DNA from: Stercorarius parasiticus | Lineage: Eukaryota; Chordata; Aves; Charadriiformes; Stercorariidae | Reading direction: 5' to 3' | DNA: 64,000 nucleotides | NCBI GenBank assembly: GCA_013396915.1 | Contig: VWZL01002012.1 | Location: 1-64,000, forward strand | The notes under the pieces: generated by a model | The model's input: only the letters and a program-made list of their open reading frames with translations | Told to the model about the DNA's origin: nothing | Database searches by the model: none | Made by a program: the position numbers and the translations under genes | Part shown: in pieces, positions 60,906 to 64,000 of the stretch | How positions within the stretch are numbered: the stretch's first letter is position 1 | Layout of the letters: each line of letters opens with the position of its first letter

Positions 60906-61105
60906 GTCTGAGGCAATCCTGGCTCTTGGGTCCACCAGCACCGGCAGTTAAGTTCCTCTGGCAGTGAAGCCTGTGGGCTGGAGTTTCTACAGTACAGCTG
61001 TGTCACTTTCACAAGTTCCCCTGCCTGCTAATCACATGAAAAGAAGCCCATTTCCTCTTACAGAGTGAGAGATAGGGAAACGCAGAAGCACGTGTGTATT
61101 TATAG
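60906..61105 (-). promoter_or_regulatory. PLEK: PLEK core promoter and leader
   Basis: CTATAAATAC at 61096-61105 on the minus strand is a good TATA box and predicts a start near 61070, giving a leader of about 165 nt. AAGAGGAAA at 61051-61059 fits a PU.1/ETS site, and GTGAAAGTG at 61003-61011 resembles an IRF half site. Both would suit expression in blood cells. Motif reading only. Confidence 0.5.
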
Positions 61106-61195
61106 TTTGCCTCTGACAGAAGAGGCAACAAACAGCCTGACAAAATGCTCAACTGTATCAAATATGGCCAGCCTTAATGACAGAGTCCCGGGAAA

Positions 61196-63186
61196 TTAAA
61201 TAAGCATTTTAGTGCCCAGTCCCAAGAAACGAGGCCCACTCTGCAAATACATGAACTCTAGCAAAACAACAAACAGGGTGGCATACTGTGTTGCTGCCTG
61301 GTGCATGCCAAAAGGATCTCAGAGACAGGTTTCCAACTCACCGGTTTGTCACTGCCTCGCTTCATCCCATCTTCCAAGTCCAAGTCCCAGTGGATGAGCA
61401 CGTGGGGTCTGGCAGAGAGCAGCAGGGCCCTGGCTTGGTTAATGAGGATGCGCCCTCTGCTGATAGAAGACATTTGTTTATCAGACTTGATCAGGTTTTG
61501 GAGTTTGATGCTGAGGCCTCCCAGAGAGGTTAGCTGTCAAATAAGCACAAATGGATTAAACCAGTGCATGACATAAAGCGCTGCTGAATGCCACTTTGTA
61601 CGAGCATCTTCTAATAGCTGCAGAGCTCAGTTGTCTGTATTTAGTAAAAGACAAGGCAAAATGATAATTTTCCAAAAGTTGATATATAGGAGAGTCACAA
61701 CCACTCTTCCTCATACAGAAGGAAGGGTGGTGGTACAACAGAAGGCAACAAGGAGGCTGCTGCATTGCCAAGAGCAAAGTATTCTCCCATGCACAAGACT
61801 CCAAATCGCCTTTACAGCTGAGCCCATTCAGAAAAGGACTTGAGCCCAGGGTCACTCCATGTCGCCTCTGCCACTTGTAAATATCCTGAAATAGGGACTT
61901 TTTCTGCAAACAGGAACTCCTGCTCTCCATTTGGTTCTCTGTTTGTCTCAGCCTTTACTCAGAAGTACACAGAAGTCTGCCAAGGTCTGTGAGAGAGGGC
62001 CAGAAAGTTAGAAGAGCCCTCAGACACTTTCTCTAGCCGTACCTCACTGGGGCCTATTTAGTGGTTCTCCCACAGGTGAGACTCCACTCCTTCCTCAGCT
62101 ACCTGTATTAGTGCTTCACTATTTCAACTGATGAATTTCTCCTCGCTGTCTGAACTGAAATTTTCTTTTCCAGGCCTTTCTCAACTAGCTGCTGTTTAAA
62201 TTATCCCTCCAGTCCCATCTTCAGGCAGAGCACCTGTGTGTACTGGCAATCTCAGGCTGTACACTTTGCAGTGCGTTCTGCCCAAAGCGTACCTTTTCGT
62301 GATGCTTTTACATATTTTTAGGTTCTTCGGATTTTGTTTCTAGAACCTACAGTCTCAGTACATTGTTCCTTTGCTCATGTAAATCATGATATTGTGAGGA
62401 ATCAGATTGCTATTAAAAGCCCTGGTTGCTGACCAAGCCAATCATCCATTGGGCAGTTTGCAAATCAAAGATTCAATATGTGCTTTCTGGTTCTCTGGCT
62501 GTCAAGTGTACTTAACATCAGCCAACAGATTCTAAAATTATTAGAGACAGAAACTCACACATAGCTAATATGTGCTCATGCTCTTTGGAAACTGACCTAA
62601 AGTTAAAATTCATCACTAAAAAGTGATCCAAAAGCTTTGTGTCACAATTACAGTAGAGAATCTGCCTACCAGTTCCAGGGCCTGGAATGAATTGAAGATG
62701 CATTCCACAGTTCAGATGATGTAACTGAATTTCAGAGTTGTATTTCTGTGAAGGCTCCCTTCACTTTTCATAAGCCTTAAAATGATACCTCGTGGATTCA
62801 GGAGCTTGCAGACTCCTCCTGTATAATGTCTTTTTTGATCAGTAATTCCTTTTGCTTTAAGGAGGTGAATTATTTCCTTCTCTTCCCTTTCATTCCAGTG
62901 GTTCCATCTTTGGGAAAAGGTACACCTTTTTTTTTTTTTGCTCTGATTGGATAACCCAAAAATACAGGTCATAGACAATAACTCAAATTAAATACCTTTC
63001 ACTGTACGGTTGGAAGCCAAATTATCCCTTTATTAGCTGCCTTGAGGCCATAATGCTATAGAACCTGGGGCAAGCATTAGAGACAAAGAACTGTCTATCT
63101 TGCTCCCCCTCAGGCCTGAGGAAAGGAAACTCCTTCCCTACCTGGAAGGGCTTATAGGGTACAAAGACAAAAGAATCTGCCAGCAT
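61196..63186 (-). CDS. Candidate unrecognised 3-exon gene (93 aa) or alternative PLEK 5' exons
   Basis: Exons 63142-63186, 61342-61533 and 61196-61240 join in phase 0 throughout. Exon A starts ATGCTGG with A at -3 and reads MLADSFVFVPYKPFQ before donor GTAGGG. Exon B (192 nt, 64 codons) lies between TTATTTGACAG and GTGAGT and reads LTSLGGLSIKLQNLIKSDK, SRGRILINQARALLL and PHVLIHWDLDLEDGMKRG. Exon C follows a 101-bp intron ending GTATTTGCAG and gives SGPRFLGLGTKMLI, stop. I recognise no domain; no signal peptide or membrane span is evident. No AATAAA is seen before the PLEK promoter, which weakens exon C. Exon B could also splice in phase to PLEK exon 2, replacing 16 residues of PH1 with 79 others. 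Confidence 0.45.
61342..61533 (-). CDS. Unassigned 192-nt exon with consensus splice sites
   Basis: The best-supported piece of the candidate gene. It is open over its full length in the frame that matches phase 0 at both ends, with a strong donor (CCG/GTGAGT) and a good acceptor. It encodes a Leu/Ile-rich, basic segment and then HWDLDLEDG. The opposite strand is also open here, so the open frame alone is not proof. Confidence 0.5.
61560..63141 (-). other. Intron of the candidate gene
   Basis: No domain-bearing ORF. ORFs at 61556-61930 and 62712-62978 (minus) have no recognised similarity. Confidence 0.35.
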
Positions 63187-63252
63187 TTTCCTCCTGCAGG
63201 CAGCCTTTCCACAGATTTTCCCTTCAGCAGCCCTGCTCGCCTCCTCCTGCTA

Positions 63253-64000
63253 GTTCAGTGTTTGTGCTAAGACAGGGCCCTGCACGATAAATTGATGATA
63301 CGAAACATCCAGGGACAGATCCTCTTCAACAGAGCATCTATATGATCTTATACTAAAAAGTGGCTTAACGTGAACAGAAAAGGATGCTGACTCCACAATT
63401 TAGCAAAAGCTCAGTTTCTCATTTACCTGCATGAAAAGCCCTTGGAGGTGTGAAATGCAATTCTAGATACAGTGGCACCAAGCCAATGACTCCAGACTTT
63501 ACCATTAGCTACTTAAGCAACTCAGTGTCAAAACATAGAATTACCTCCATCCAGTATTAGCTGGAAGCAACTACTTTTATAACATTGCTTTTCTCTATAT
63601 TGTTTCTATTTCATCTCCAAAATTCAGCTATTCCTTTTGCCTTTACGCCTTACGTGTCTGCAATAATCCTTTTCTGTTAACACAGAGGCTTGGTTTCATT
63701 TATCGCACATCACCACAGGGGAATTAGCACTTCATCTTTCCCCAGGCAGAAATGTGCTGATAAGCCTAATCAGCCTAAGTTCACATGAAGCAAAATGGTC
63801 CTTAACCATACAGCGGCCATGGCAGGTGTGAGAGACAGCCTGGACTGCTGATGCATGTCTGTCTTCTTTGTGCAGCTATTGAACAGCATCAGACATAAGA
63901 GAGAGGAAGAGCTGTATTTCTTCTAGGTCTCCACAAAGGGGAGGATAGAACTTTGTCTGGCAGGAAGTAACCTGCACTGTGGAAACCTGCTATAACTTAC
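63253..64000. other. Upstream flank of the candidate gene, no gene seen
   Basis: No CpG island and no recognised exon. A donor-like CATGCAG/GTAAAT near 63427 (minus) lacks a clear acceptor. Confidence 0.35.

Noticed and set aside
63400..63520. Possible further upstream exon (reading MVKSGVIGLVPLYLELHF)
   Set aside because: It has a usable donor, but no acceptable acceptor and no phase match to the candidate exon A, which has its own ATG.

Overview
This is vertebrate nuclear DNA, almost certainly from a bird. It has intron-rich genes with GT-AG junctions and CpG-rich promoters. It carries several copies of the CR1 retroposon in avian style, with 3' ends built on ATTCTATG and a 'GGTTGGAAGGGACCT' block. 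The PLEK - FBXO48 - APLF gene order matches the syntenic block known in human chromosome 2p. Long ORFs in the window are rare and mostly meaningless, so the real genes were assembled here by reading exons, splice sites and codon phase.

Layout. 1-1050: a degenerate minisatellite with a period of about 60-65 bp. 1.9-6.3 kb: two CpG-rich segments 3,466 bp apart, nearly identical over about 580 bp. 7.7-30.2 kb, minus strand: APLF, a DNA double-strand-break repair factor and histone chaperone. Its Ku-binding motif, both PBZ zinc fingers and its acidic tail are readable. Two things are odd: no FHA-domain exons are found where they should be, and the acidic terminal exon carries a 2-nt frameshift. 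30.2 kb: a CpG-rich divergent promoter. 30.3-33.1 kb, plus strand: FBXO48, a small two-exon F-box protein. 33-43 kb: an apparently gene-free interval between the converging FBXO48 and PLEK, with a second full-looking CR1. 43-61.1 kb, minus strand: PLEK (pleckstrin), complete in nine coding exons, 353 aa, with a TATA box and possible PU.1 and IRF-type sites upstream. 61.2-63.2 kb, minus strand: three phase-compatible exons that I do not recognise. They would encode a 93-aa protein ending just upstream of the PLEK promoter, or form an alternative 5' end of PLEK.

The genes do not form one pathway. APLF works in non-homologous end joining and poly(ADP-ribose) signalling, FBXO48 is an SCF substrate adaptor, and PLEK is a PKC substrate of platelets and leukocytes. 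The points most worth a second look are the broken or remodelled APLF, the unassigned exons beside PLEK, a probable APLF microexon, and the sharply bounded CpG duplication.
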